Below are positions 34,382 through 43,307 of a DNA stretch of 54,795 bases, piece after piece. Source of the stretch: Treponema sp. UBA6852. Its GTDB lineage: Bacteria > Spirochaetota > Spirochaetia > Treponematales > Treponemataceae. How positions within the stretch are numbered: the first letter of the stretch is position 1; each line of letters opens with the position of its first letter. Location: assembly GCA_002449305.1 (NCBI GenBank), contig DKDI01000015.1:42555-97349 (forward strand). Direction: 5' to 3'. The notes beneath the pieces were generated by a model. It saw only the letters and a program-made list of their open reading frames with translations, did no database searches and was not told the DNA's origin. Position numbers and translations under genes: made by a program.

Positions 34382-36391
34382 TTAGAGAAGAGTTACGGGA
34401 TCGGTGTCTGTTTCTATGTAGACATCCTTTGGAGGCTTAAATCCCCACACGAGTTTTTTTGCCATTTCCTGAAGCGGTCGGATTTGCTTTGAGCGCAGAA
34501 GAATTTGATGGCGATGGCTTCCGTTTACCATTTCAAGCGGACATTCAGCAGGACCAAGAATATCGACTCCCTGCGGACGGCACTTGTATAGGATGTTATA
34601 CGCGCTTTGGGCTGCATTTTGGGCTGCGTCTGGTTTCTGTGAACGGAACACAAGGCGCAAAAGTCGTGAATAAGGCGGAAAGTTTAGAATTTGGCGCGCT
34701 TCAAGCTCATTCTTATAGAATTCTTCTGTAAGTCCTTTTACGGCATAGTTTATTGCATCTCGGTCAGGGCTGTAGCTTTGCACAATAACTTTTCCGCCTG
34801 GGAAAAATCTTCCTGCTCTGCCTGCAACCTGCGTTATAAGAGCGAATGTCTTTTCCTGCGCACGAAAATCCGGCAAATGTAGAGCTGTGTCTGCAAGGAC
34901 AACTCCTGCAAGCTTTAAGTTCGGGAAATTCAAGCCTTTTGCAACCATTTGAGTTCCAAGCAGAATGTCATATTCACCTTTTCTAAATGAATCAAGTTTT
35001 TCCTGAAGTTCCCCTTTGTGGTGAAGCGAGTCTGTGTCTATGCGCACTACTTTTGCGTTTGGAAACTTTGCCTTTACTTCTGCCTCGATGTATTCAGTTC
35101 CGAATCCTGAATATCCTATGTCAAGCGAACCGCATTTTGGGCATTGTTGTGGCGGTGGAAGAGAATATCCGCAGTAGTGGCATCTTAGGCGGTTTTCGCT
35201 TTTGTGGTATGTCATTGAAACCGAGCAGTTTTTGCACTTTAGTTCATATCCGCAGCTTGAGCATCTAAAAAAATGCGTGAATCCCCGGCGGTTCAGGAAC
35301 AGAATTGTCTGTTTTTTTTCTGAAAGGGCTGACTGAATTTCATTTTGAAGCGGTTTTGAAATGCAGCTTTCCTTGTCGGCTTCAAGGCTTAGGTTTACGC
35401 AGCTGATTTTGGGCTTTTCTCCTCCTGCAAGTCTTTTTGTGAGCGTGTGCCTGATGATTGAACCGTTTTGCATTGAGTGCCAGGATTCAACAGAAGGAGT
35501 CGCGCTTCCCATTACAAGCGGAATGGAATTTCTTCTGCATCTAAGCATTGCAATCTGTCTTGCGTGGTATCGCGGGGATGAACCTGACTTGTATGATGAG
35601 TCGTGCTCCTCGTCAATTATTATAAGCCCCAGCTGTGGAACTGGAGCAAAAACTGCGCTTCTTGCTCCTACGACAATCCGTGCTTCCCTGCTTAAAATTC
35701 GCTTCCATTCTCCGAGACGCTGGCTTGGTGTGAGCGCGGAATGAAGGACTGCGACTGTGCTTCCGAATCTTTTTTGTACAGCTTTTACAACTTGCGGCGT
35801 AAGTCCGATTTCAGGCACAAGATAAATTACACCTTTGCCTGATTCCATGATTTTTTCCGCCGCGCTTAAAAAGACTTCTGTTTTGCCGCTTCCTGTTGTT
35901 CCGTAAAGATAGTGGAATTTTTCAGTTGAAGAAAGAATTCCGTTTACGGCTGTTTTCTGCTCTTCGCTTAGTTCTTTTCTTTCAAATCCAGACTCGTCTT
36001 CCGAAAAAGAAAGGCCTGGAATTTCAGTTTCGCGCTTGCCTGAAGGAATCATTGCAAACACGCATTCCCCGATTGAAGCAATGTAGTAGTCGCTCATAAA
36101 TTCTGCAAGCTCCAAAAGTTCTTTTGTTAAAAGCGGAGTCTGATCTATGTAGCGTATTGCCGTGCGGATTTTTTCTTCTGGAACGGCGCAGTTTTGTGGC
36201 AAAGTTTTGTGGACGGCGGCAACAAAGCCAGAAGTTTTTCTGTTTCCAAATTTCACTTCCACGCGCAGTCCAAACGGATTTCCAATGTCTTGTGTGCCTT
36301 CTGGAATTCTGTAGGTAAAAGTTTGGTTCAGCGGAACGTTAAGGATTACATCGATGTATGTTGAATTCGGGGCGGATGAATCATTCTGCAT
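34382..36391 (-). CDS. priA: Primosomal helicase PriA
   Basis: This 669-residue helicase restarts stalled replication forks. Walker A is GTTGSGKTEVFL, Walker B IIIDEEHDSSYK, with GSATPSVESW and a helicase C motif GRAGRFFPGGKV. The zinc-binding insertion has paired Cys motifs (CSSCGYELKCKNCSVS; CHYCGYSLPPPQQCPKCGS). The length is slightly below the usual 730. It overlaps the udg stop by 11 nt, so glycosyltransferase, udg and priA are one operon. Confidence 0.96.
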   Translation of the reverse strand: MQNDSSAPNSTYIDVILNVPLNQTFTYRIPEGTQDIGNPFGLRVEVKFGNRKTSGFVAAVHKTLPQNCAVPEEKIRTAIRYIDQTPLLTKELLELAEFMSDYYIASIGECVFAMIPSGKRETEIPGLSFSEDESGFERKELSEEQKTAVNGILSSTEKFHYLYGTTGSGKTEVFLSAAEKIMESGKGVIYLVPEIGLTPQVVKAVQKRFGSTVAVLHSALTPSQRLGEWKRILSREARIVVGARSAVFAPVPQLGLIIIDEEHDSSYKSGSSPRYHARQIAMLRCRRNSIPLVMGSATPSVESWHSMQNGSIIRHTLTKRLAGGEKPKISCVNLSLEADKESCISKPLQNEIQSALSEKKQTILFLNRRGFTHFFRCSSCGYELKCKNCSVSMTYHKSENRLRCHYCGYSLPPPQQCPKCGSLDIGYSGFGTEYIEAEVKAKFPNAKVVRIDTDSLHHKGELQEKLDSFRKGEYDILLGTQMVAKGLNFPNLKLAGVVLADTALHLPDFRAQEKTFALITQVAGRAGRFFPGGKVIVQSYSPDRDAINYAVKGLTEEFYKNELEARQILNFPPYSRLLRLVFRSQKPDAAQNAAQSAYNILYKCRPQGVDILGPAECPLEMVNGSHRHQILLRSKQIRPLQEMAKKLVWGFKPPKDVYIETDTDPVTLL

Positions 36392-37199
36392 AGAATTTTT
36401 CTGCGTAGTTCGGAATTTCTTTTAAGATGCGGGCTTTGAAAATTTTTAAGTCTTCCCAAGCAGGACGCTTGAGGCTTTCGTTTCTTAAAAGTGCGCTTGG
36501 ATGGTAAGTTGCAAGCAATGGTATTTTTGTTTCGCCTAGGCTGTATTCAAGCCACTTTCCGCGGAGCGAATTTATTCCTTGCTGTGTATCCAAAAGATTT
36601 TGAACTGCCGTGCGTCCCATTGCAAGAATGTACTTTGGCTTTAAAATGTGAATTTGCGCCTGAAGATAGCCTGAACATGCATTGGCTTCATCTGGCATTG
36701 GCGTTCTGTTCATTGGCGGGCGGCATTTTACGATGTTTGCAATGTAGCAGTTTGTTGTGCGCCCCAGTGAAATCGCCGCAAGCATTTTGTCAAGAAGTTG
36801 TCCTGCTTTTCCAACGAACGGACGTCCTGTTTTGTCTTCGTCTTCGCCCGGACCTTCGCCTATTACCATTACATAAGGATTTTCAACGCCTTCGCCCGGA
36901 ACTGTGTTTGTCCTTGCCTTGCACAGAACGCAGTTTTTGCACAAAGCGATTTTTGCTGCGATTGATTCAAGTGTTGCGCCTTGAGATGGAACTTTTTCAG
37001 CTGAGTTTTGCTCTGCAGGAATTTGAGAAATTTGCGTCTGAACTTGCTCTTGCGCTTTTGTTTCTTCATGTTCTTCTGTAATTTCTATGTCGTCTTCAAA
37101 TGCTGGCTCTTCTTTAAAAGTTGGCGACGGGTAGCCGTAGCTCCAGGAAGAGGCTGTTTTTAGAAAATTGTAGACTTTGCTTTTTTCTTCCGCCGTCAC
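36381..37199 (-). CDS. Family 4-type uracil-DNA glycosylase (Fe-S)
   Basis: About 272 residues. The start is placed at GTG 37199, which makes a four-base GTGA overlap with the stop of the upstream glycosyltransferase; the ATG at 37244 would add 15 residues and overlap by 49 nt. An acidic, Gln-rich N-terminal extension of about 80 residues precedes the core. The core has Fe-S cysteines in CKNCVLCKAR, VKCRPP and ANACSGY, the active-site loop GEGPGEDEDKTGRPFVG, and the C-terminal HPSALLRN. It removes uracil from DNA, fitting the neighbouring priA repair role. Confidence 0.92.
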   Translation of the reverse strand: MTAEEKSKVYNFLKTASSWSYGYPSPTFKEEPAFEDDIEITEEHEETKAQEQVQTQISQIPAEQNSAEKVPSQGATLESIAAKIALCKNCVLCKARTNTVPGEGVENPYVMVIGEGPGEDEDKTGRPFVGKAGQLLDKMLAAISLGRTTNCYIANIVKCRPPMNRTPMPDEANACSGYLQAQIHILKPKYILAMGRTAVQNLLDTQQGINSLRGKWLEYSLGETKIPLLATYHPSALLRNESLKRPAWEDLKIFKARILKEIPNYAEKFYAE

Positions 37200-38422
37200 T
37201 TGCTTTCCCTTTTTTTGCAGATGTCGATTGCTTTTTGGTAGCATTCAAGGAGCTTTGGTGTAAGAGAAGAAATTTTCCATTTATTTCCCCATTTCAAGGC
37301 TTGCTCTGATTTTTCTTTGTGAAGAGAAGCGTTTTGCAAAAGCTTTAGCGTCTTATTTGAAAATTCTTCCACATCATCTTTTACCATAAAGCCGCCGTTG
37401 TCTCCCTGCATTACGTCCACAGTTCCCATTTCACCGATTGCGACAACTGGCAGCGCGGAAAGCATCGCTTCGACTGTAACAAGCCCTTGCGTTTCTGTTT
37501 TGCTCGGAAATGTAAAGACGCAAGCCAGCTTGTAAAAGTAAATGAGGTCGTTTCCGTCGATATATCCTGTAAAGAAAACTGACTTTTCAAGCCCACGTGA
37601 TTTTGCGGATTCTTTCAGCTCGTTCAGGTAAGGTCCGCCACCCACAAACAAAAGCGCTGTGTCTGGCTGAGATTTCTGCACTTTTTCCAAGACATCAAAA
37701 AGAAACGGAAGATTTTTTTCCTTTACAATGCGTCCCACAAAAAGCAGAATTTTTTTTCCTTTTAATTCCGGAAACTTTTTAAAAAGCGTTGCGTAAACTG
37801 CCTTTGACTTTTTTTCGCTGTATTCAAGCTTGCTGTCGGGAATTCCTGTTGGAAGAATATTTGCTTTGCGTTTTATTCCGTATCTTTCTACGACTTCAGC
37901 GATTCGTTTTGTAGGAGCTATAATCACGTCGGCTCGTTTTAAGTAGAAGCGCACAACTTCCATTCCGATTTTTTTTAGTCCGCTCGCAGGCATAAAGCTT
38001 ACGTAGTTTGCAAGATAGTCTTCCCAAAGCGTGTGGAAAGTGAACACAAAAGGAACGTGGCGGTGGCGGCAATAGATTGCACCGAAATATCCGACCGTCC
38101 ATTCTGAGTTAATGTGAATTACGTCCGGCTGAAATTCGTCCATGGATTTTTTTACTAGATGCCATTTGTCCAGCCGCATCATTCTGTCTTCTTTTGAAAA
38201 TGCAATTGCGGCAGACGGAATTCTTAAAATTTTAAACGGAGATTTTTCGTCATTTGATTTTTCGTCAAAGAAAGAGCTTTTTTGCTGTTCTTCTGTATAT
38301 TCAAGGCAGACAACACAGACTTCGTGCCCAAGCTTGCAAAGTCCTTCCGCAAAAGAATGAACTGAAACTGTAACTCCATTTATGCGCGGAAAATATGCGT
38401 CTGTAAACATCGCGATTTTCAT
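37196..38422 (-). CDS. GT4-family glycosyltransferase
   Basis: A 408-residue GT-B glycosyltransferase. The N-terminal acceptor lobe begins MKIAMFTDAYFPRINGVTVS; the donor lobe has FVGRIVKEKNLPFL and the E-x7-E motif in KTETQGLVTVEAML. The closest remembered relatives are diacylglycerol glucosyl- and mannosyltransferases that build membrane glycolipids. It is the first gene of a three-gene operon with udg and priA, an unexpected mix, and is divergent from the envelope genes at 38483. The acceptor is inferred only. Confidence 0.88.
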   Translation of the reverse strand: MKIAMFTDAYFPRINGVTVSVHSFAEGLCKLGHEVCVVCLEYTEEQQKSSFFDEKSNDEKSPFKILRIPSAAIAFSKEDRMMRLDKWHLVKKSMDEFQPDVIHINSEWTVGYFGAIYCRHRHVPFVFTFHTLWEDYLANYVSFMPASGLKKIGMEVVRFYLKRADVIIAPTKRIAEVVERYGIKRKANILPTGIPDSKLEYSEKKSKAVYATLFKKFPELKGKKILLFVGRIVKEKNLPFLFDVLEKVQKSQPDTALLFVGGGPYLNELKESAKSRGLEKSVFFTGYIDGNDLIYFYKLACVFTFPSKTETQGLVTVEAMLSALPVVAIGEMGTVDVMQGDNGGFMVKDDVEEFSNKTLKLLQNASLHKEKSEQALKWGNKWKISSLTPKLLECYQKAIDICKKRESK

Positions 38423-38445
38423 ATTCTGTCGATTTTACTCTATAC

Positions 38446-38474
38446 TTGTACTTTCTGCAAGAATCAAGTAAAAT
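38446..38474 (+). promoter_or_regulatory. Putative leaderless promoter of the 38.5-kb envelope gene
   Basis: TTGTAC (38446-38451), a 17-nt spacer and TAAAAT (38469-38474), eight nt before the ATG at 38483, without a Shine-Dalgarno sequence. Confidence 0.45.
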
Positions 38475-38482
38475 TGTTTTCT

Positions 38483-40174
38483 ATGAAAATTTTAAGTTCA
38501 TTTAAAAAATTTCTTTGGATTATTTTACTTTCTGTGCCGTTTTTTTCTTTTGCGCGCGGAAAAAATGAACTTGTAAAAAGCGGGCATTGGATTTATGACG
38601 CTCTTACCGCTGTTGCAATGGAGCAGGGCACTCTTGATTTTACCGACCGTTCGCCTTTGAGTGTTGGAGAAATTCTTTTTTTCCTTGATGAAGCCGAATA
38701 CAGCTCTTTGAGTTCTGCCGGCAAAATTCAATATGACAGAATAAAAAATTATTGCTTGCAGGAATCTTTTCAGTTCGGGCCAGATTTAATAAAACTTGGC
38801 TTTGAGCTTGAACTCAATGCGGAAGGCTATTACAAGCAGAATGATGATTTGGAATGGAACTACGGACGTTACGATAAGGGCGACTTTCTTTATGTTCCTG
38901 TAAAAATTGAAGGCGCGGATTACTTTACAATGATGTTTGAAGGAAAACTTGCGCTGAATAAAAATACAAAAGAAGACAACGACAATTTTTTGAGCGTTCC
39001 ACTTGCGGCTGATGAAATCGACATAAATTTCCCGGATACAGGATATTTCAGCACAAGCCATAATTTTACAGAAAACGCGGCTTTGACTTTTCAGATTGGA
39101 AGAGGAGCTTCTGATTTTACACGTTCATTGACAGGAAGCATTGCGCAAAGCAGATATTTCACTGGCTCCAGCTATTTGGAACTTGGATTTTACACGCCGA
39201 ATTTCAGATATTCCATGAACGTGAATCAGTTCAATGTGGACAAATATCTTTATTCGCATGAAATCAATTTCCGCTTTTTTAAAAAACTTCAGTTTACCGC
39301 AAGGGAATCTTTGCTTGTTTTTGCGCCAATGGAACTTCGCTATCTGAATCCTTGGACAATTTTCCATGGATTTGCAGCTTGGCGCGACTACGGAAGCAAC
39401 GAAAGCAACACGTGCGATTATTTTGCATTAAAACTTGCCTACACGCCTGTAAAATTTTTGAGGTTGTACGGCGAATTTGCAATGACACAGTTTCAGACTG
39501 CATACGAAACTTCAAACTTTAAAGACGATACAACGCCGAACGGGCTTGCTTTTCAGGGAGGAATCGAATCTTTTGTTCCTTGTAATGATGGATACTTTCA
39601 CTTTTGGCTTGAAGGAACTTACACAGACGCATATATGTACATAAAGGAAAGTCCGGACTGGAGCATGGTGCGCAACTACCGCGAAAATCTTGGCGACACA
39701 AAATATGTTTTCTATGAATGGCTTGGAACGCCATTTGGTCCTGACACAATTTCCGGCAAACTGAGCATTGAATACGAAAAACCTGCAAAATGGTCTTTGG
39801 GAGCGTCTTATCTTTTAAAGGCTTGCGGAAAAAATTCCGGCACAAAAATTTTCAAGAATATTGACTGGCACGAAGGAAATGAATACATAATCGATGACAG
39901 CGAAGAAGGTAAAGCAAACCGCGAGAACTGGATTTTTCCGGATTCAGATTCTCAAGGAAGCGACGAGGCAAAAAAACGCCAGAAAGCTTCTACGCCGTCT
40001 GGAACTAACGAATATGTAAATGTTGTTTCTTTGCGCGGAACTTTCAGCCCTAAGGAAAATATAACTTTTGTGCTTCAGCCGTCATATACGTTTATTATAA
40101 ATTATGGCAATGAAAGCGGCAGAAATGAAAACGGATTTGAAGTTGCTTTTGCTGCAAATATAAAAATTTTGTAA
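38483..40174 (+). CDS. Secreted envelope protein, Wzi/barrel-like (first of a related pair)
   Basis: About 563 residues from the ATG at 38483 (a TTG nine nt upstream is within the -10). A signal peptide (about 1-25, FFSFARG) is followed by a helical N-terminal module (HWIYDALTAVAMEQGTLDF, then PLSVGEILFFLDEA) and a long strand-rich barrel-like region with many aromatic-ended segments. The layout resembles the capsule-assembly Wzi family of outer membrane proteins; this is inference. The next gene has the same architecture and begins 19 nt after the stop. Confidence 0.7.
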   Translation: MKILSSFKKFLWIILLSVPFFSFARGKNELVKSGHWIYDALTAVAMEQGTLDFTDRSPLSVGEILFFLDEAEYSSLSSAGKIQYDRIKNYCLQESFQFGPDLIKLGFELELNAEGYYKQNDDLEWNYGRYDKGDFLYVPVKIEGADYFTMMFEGKLALNKNTKEDNDNFLSVPLAADEIDINFPDTGYFSTSHNFTENAALTFQIGRGASDFTRSLTGSIAQSRYFTGSSYLELGFYTPNFRYSMNVNQFNVDKYLYSHEINFRFFKKLQFTARESLLVFAPMELRYLNPWTIFHGFAAWRDYGSNESNTCDYFALKLAYTPVKFLRLYGEFAMTQFQTAYETSNFKDDTTPNGLAFQGGIESFVPCNDGYFHFWLEGTYTDAYMYIKESPDWSMVRNYRENLGDTKYVFYEWLGTPFGPDTISGKLSIEYEKPAKWSLGASYLLKACGKNSGTKIFKNIDWHEGNEYIIDDSEEGKANRENWIFPDSDSQGSDEAKKRQKASTPSGTNEYVNVVSLRGTFSPKENITFVLQPSYTFIINYGNESGRNENGFEVAFAANIKIL

Positions 40175-40193
40175 TCAATTGAAGGAAATATTA

Positions 40194-42068
40194 ATGAAGT
40201 TAAAAAAACTTTTTGTTGCCGCTGTTTTTGTTTTTGCTGGAGCTTTTTGTTTTTCTCAAGTTTCTGTTGACCCGTCTGATGAATTTTATAAATACGCTTT
40301 AATCTGGGAAAACCGCGGGCTTGTTTCAAATGTGCCTCCAATCCGTCCTTATCCGCTTGCAAACGTAAAGTCGATTCTTCAGGAAGTAATTGAAAATGGC
40401 TGCGAAAAAGACAAGGAAATTGCAACTGAAATTTATGAGCGTGTAGTCGGCAAGCCTTACCACATAACTTTTGAAACTGATTTTTTCATTAAGCGCGAAA
40501 TGGAAGAAAAGGACGAAAAGCAGTCTTACAGCACTTCAAAAATGCTTGCCCTTTATCCTGCAATAAAAGGCGACTTGGGATTTAAAGAAGATTTTGTTTC
40601 GCTTGGATATGGCGCGGGATTTGCGGTTTCAAATGCGACAGACACAGATTTTATGCCGCAGTATTCAAATTCGTTCCACGATTCTATTTTTGACGCTACA
40701 GAAGTCGGTCCGATTGAAATGTATCTTGACGTTAACAGCATTGTTGCGCTTGGCTATAAAAATCTTTTTGTTCAGGGTGGAATTTACAGGAGCGGATATT
40801 CAGCGTTTATAAATGAAGGGCTTTCTCTTAATGACACAAGCTACCATTCTGGAAACATTTCGCTAACATATTTGCATGACAAGCTTTCTTATGTTCAGGA
40901 ACTTTCCATGATTGGCGCAACTTCATCTTATGACGGTGATCTTTCAACTTTAGCCCCAGATAAAGTAATGGCTTTCCATGCGGTGGGCTATGAGCCTTTT
41001 GATTTTTTGAAAGTTTCATTTTATGAAAGCGCAGTCTACGGAAAACGCCTTGACCTCTCGTATATTTTGCCAGTTCCTTATATGGTTGCCCAGGGAATTG
41101 GAGGTGCTAGCGACAATCTTGCGATGGGACTTTTAATTGACATAAAGCCTGCTCCAGGAGTTTTGTGGGAAACAGACATAATGTGCGATGACTTTCCGGC
41201 GGAAGATTTCTTTAAATTGAATTTCGACTCAAAGTACAGACTTGCTGTAAAAACTGGACTTATCTACACTCCAGAAAATTCATTTCTTGACCGGCTGGAT
41301 TTTAACTACACTTTTGTACTTCCATACACTTACAGCCACTGGCAGTACGACAGCGACAGTTTGGCTTCAATTTCTGATTCGACAATAAACTACCAGAACT
41401 GCACAAATGCTGGTGTTTTGATTGGCTCGCAGTATGAACCGAACTCAGACGCTGTAAAATTTTCCGTTGACTTAAAGCCTTTTAAGCAACTCACTTTGTC
41501 AATGGGAACAACTTACTCTCGCCACGGAAATGTCTGCGAAACTTTAGACACAGAAGAAGCCATGATTTATCTTTTAGCGGACAAGGATGTTTATTCCACA
41601 GACGGCTCTGTTTACACTCATTCAATGTTCGCCGCCAACGATTCAAATTCCGGAAACCACGTTTCTTCTGCTTGGGATTCCATGAACTGGCTGAACCAAA
41701 AGCACGTTCAGTTTACGCTCCAGTCTTCATTGAATGTAAAGTACGATTTTAAGCCTACCAAAAAAGGGACTCGCGTTTCGCTGAATGCCGGATGCACATT
41801 TGAATACATTCACAATTATGGTGTTGCAAACCAGATGTTTCCAGGCGGAAATGAAGATATAATTCCAGTTTATGAAAAAGATGATGACGGAAACGGAGGC
41901 GGAACTGGCGAAATTGTTGGATTCCGTAAAGTCAAAGACGGAGAAAAATATGATTTGGACTCAGCTGAAGCAATTGCAATTGTAGATAGCTTTAAAGGTG
42001 CTTGGGTTGACCAGCTTACAAACAAACTGAATCTTTTCTTTAACTTTGGCGTAACAATAAGATTTTAA
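40194..42068 (+). CDS. Secreted envelope protein, Wzi/barrel-like (second of a related pair)
   Basis: About 624 residues from ATG 40194, with GAAGGA upstream. The signal peptide ends near FCFSQV. The mature start (FYKYALIWENRGLVSNVPPI, then YPLANVKSILQEV) parallels the same region of the preceding protein, and the rest is again strand-rich, ending in Phe (GVTIRF). The two genes look like diverged tandem duplicates. A glycine/aspartate-rich loop (DDDGNGGGTGE) is near the C-terminus. Role unknown; export or anchoring of surface polysaccharide is a guess. Confidence 0.7.
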   Translation: MKLKKLFVAAVFVFAGAFCFSQVSVDPSDEFYKYALIWENRGLVSNVPPIRPYPLANVKSILQEVIENGCEKDKEIATEIYERVVGKPYHITFETDFFIKREMEEKDEKQSYSTSKMLALYPAIKGDLGFKEDFVSLGYGAGFAVSNATDTDFMPQYSNSFHDSIFDATEVGPIEMYLDVNSIVALGYKNLFVQGGIYRSGYSAFINEGLSLNDTSYHSGNISLTYLHDKLSYVQELSMIGATSSYDGDLSTLAPDKVMAFHAVGYEPFDFLKVSFYESAVYGKRLDLSYILPVPYMVAQGIGGASDNLAMGLLIDIKPAPGVLWETDIMCDDFPAEDFFKLNFDSKYRLAVKTGLIYTPENSFLDRLDFNYTFVLPYTYSHWQYDSDSLASISDSTINYQNCTNAGVLIGSQYEPNSDAVKFSVDLKPFKQLTLSMGTTYSRHGNVCETLDTEEAMIYLLADKDVYSTDGSVYTHSMFAANDSNSGNHVSSAWDSMNWLNQKHVQFTLQSSLNVKYDFKPTKKGTRVSLNAGCTFEYIHNYGVANQMFPGGNEDIIPVYEKDDDGNGGGTGEIVGFRKVKDGEKYDLDSAEAIAIVDSFKGAWVDQLTNKLNLFFNFGVTIRF

Positions 42069-42077
42069 CGGCTAAAA

Positions 42078-43307
42078 ATGAAAACTGAAATCGACACAAA
42101 TTTTTATACAGAAACCTATCTTGGAAAACTTGGCGAGCTTACACTTAAAGGCGGAAATATCCGTGTGTTTGAAAAGCAGCTTTTGTGCAATATCCGGCTT
42201 GCTTTGGAAACTGTCGAGGCAAAAGTAAAACTTCTTTCGGGCCGTCTTTACGTTTGCTGCACAAAAAATTCTTGCGACGCAGTTGAATACGCGCTTGACC
42301 ATTTGATTGGAATCACCGGCTGGGCAAAAGTTCAGGCTGTTGAAAAAAATCTTGAAGCTATAAAAACTGCCGTTAGAAAAGAAGGAGAAGTTGCAAAGTC
42401 AAACGGAGCAAAGACTTTTAAAATTGAAGCGCGCCGTGAAGACAAAGATTTTCCGCTTAATTCCTACGAGATTGCCACAGAAGTTGCCGGAGTTCTTTTT
42501 GACGATGGGACACTTGATGTTGATGTGCACAAGCCGGATGTTTCCATTAATATTGAAGTGCGCGAAAAATGCTATGTTTACTGCGCCCAGAAAAAAACTT
42601 GCCGCGGTCTTCCTGTCGGCGTGAGCGGAAAAGGTCTTTTGCTTCTTTCTGGCGGAATTGACAGTCCGGTTGCGGGCTACAGAATGATGCGCCGCGGAAT
42701 GAAAGTTGAATGCGTTTATTTTCATTCTTATCCATATACTTCGCAGGAAGCCCAGCAGAAAGTTCAAGACCTTGCAAAAATTATCGCGCAGTACGGAAAC
42801 GACACTCATCTTAATGTGATTTCATTTACTGAAGTTCAGATGAAAATAAAACAAAAAGCGCCGGAAGCCTACTCAACATTGATGCTCCGCCTTTGCATGA
42901 TGAAAGCTGCCAATATGCTTGCCGAGCGGATTAACTGCGACTGCATAATTACAGGCGAAAGTTTGGGGCAGGTTGCAAGCCAGACAATTGAAAATCTTGC
43001 AGTTACAGAAAGCTTTGCAGAAAAGCCTTTAGTCCGTCCGCTGATTGGCTTGGACAAAGAAGAAATTATGGACACGGCGAATTTCATTGGAACTTACGAA
43101 ACTTCAATTCTTCCGTATGAAGACTGCTGTGTTTTGTTTAGCCCCAAGCATCCTGTTTTGCGCGCAACTATAGAAGAAGCAAAGAAAATTTACGATTCCA
43201 TGGAAATTGATTCTCTCATTCAAAAGTCTTTTGATGAGCGTCAGATTTTCCGATACTCAATAAGAGACGTTATCGGGGAAAAATGGGCTTTAGAAGAAAA
43301 TTCCTAA
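42078..43307 (+). CDS. thiI: tRNA 4-thiouridine synthetase ThiI
   Basis: The 409-residue enzyme adenylates U8 of tRNA and transfers sulfur; it can also feed thiamine synthesis. Order: an N-terminal ferredoxin-like domain (YLGKLGELTLKGGNIRVFEK, short form GELTLKGGN), a THUMP domain (about 60-165), and the PP-loop LLLSGGIDSPVAGYRMMRRG. The C-terminal rhodanese domain of E. coli ThiI is absent, as in many short ThiIs, so a separate sulfur carrier is needed. It starts 9 nt after the envelope gene and overlaps the next by 25 nt. Confidence 0.95.
   Translation: MKTEIDTNFYTETYLGKLGELTLKGGNIRVFEKQLLCNIRLALETVEAKVKLLSGRLYVCCTKNSCDAVEYALDHLIGITGWAKVQAVEKNLEAIKTAVRKEGEVAKSNGAKTFKIEARREDKDFPLNSYEIATEVAGVLFDDGTLDVDVHKPDVSINIEVREKCYVYCAQKKTCRGLPVGVSGKGLLLLSGGIDSPVAGYRMMRRGMKVECVYFHSYPYTSQEAQQKVQDLAKIIAQYGNDTHLNVISFTEVQMKIKQKAPEAYSTLMLRLCMMKAANMLAERINCDCIITGESLGQVASQTIENLAVTESFAEKPLVRPLIGLDKEEIMDTANFIGTYETSILPYEDCCVLFSPKHPVLRATIEEAKKIYDSMEIDSLIQKSFDERQIFRYSIRDVIGEKWALEENS

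Noticed and set aside
43283..43307. Frameshift joining thiI to the following secreted-protein gene
   Set aside because: The downstream protein has its own signal peptide and thiI ends at a normal place for short forms; the 25-nt overlap is better read as coupling.
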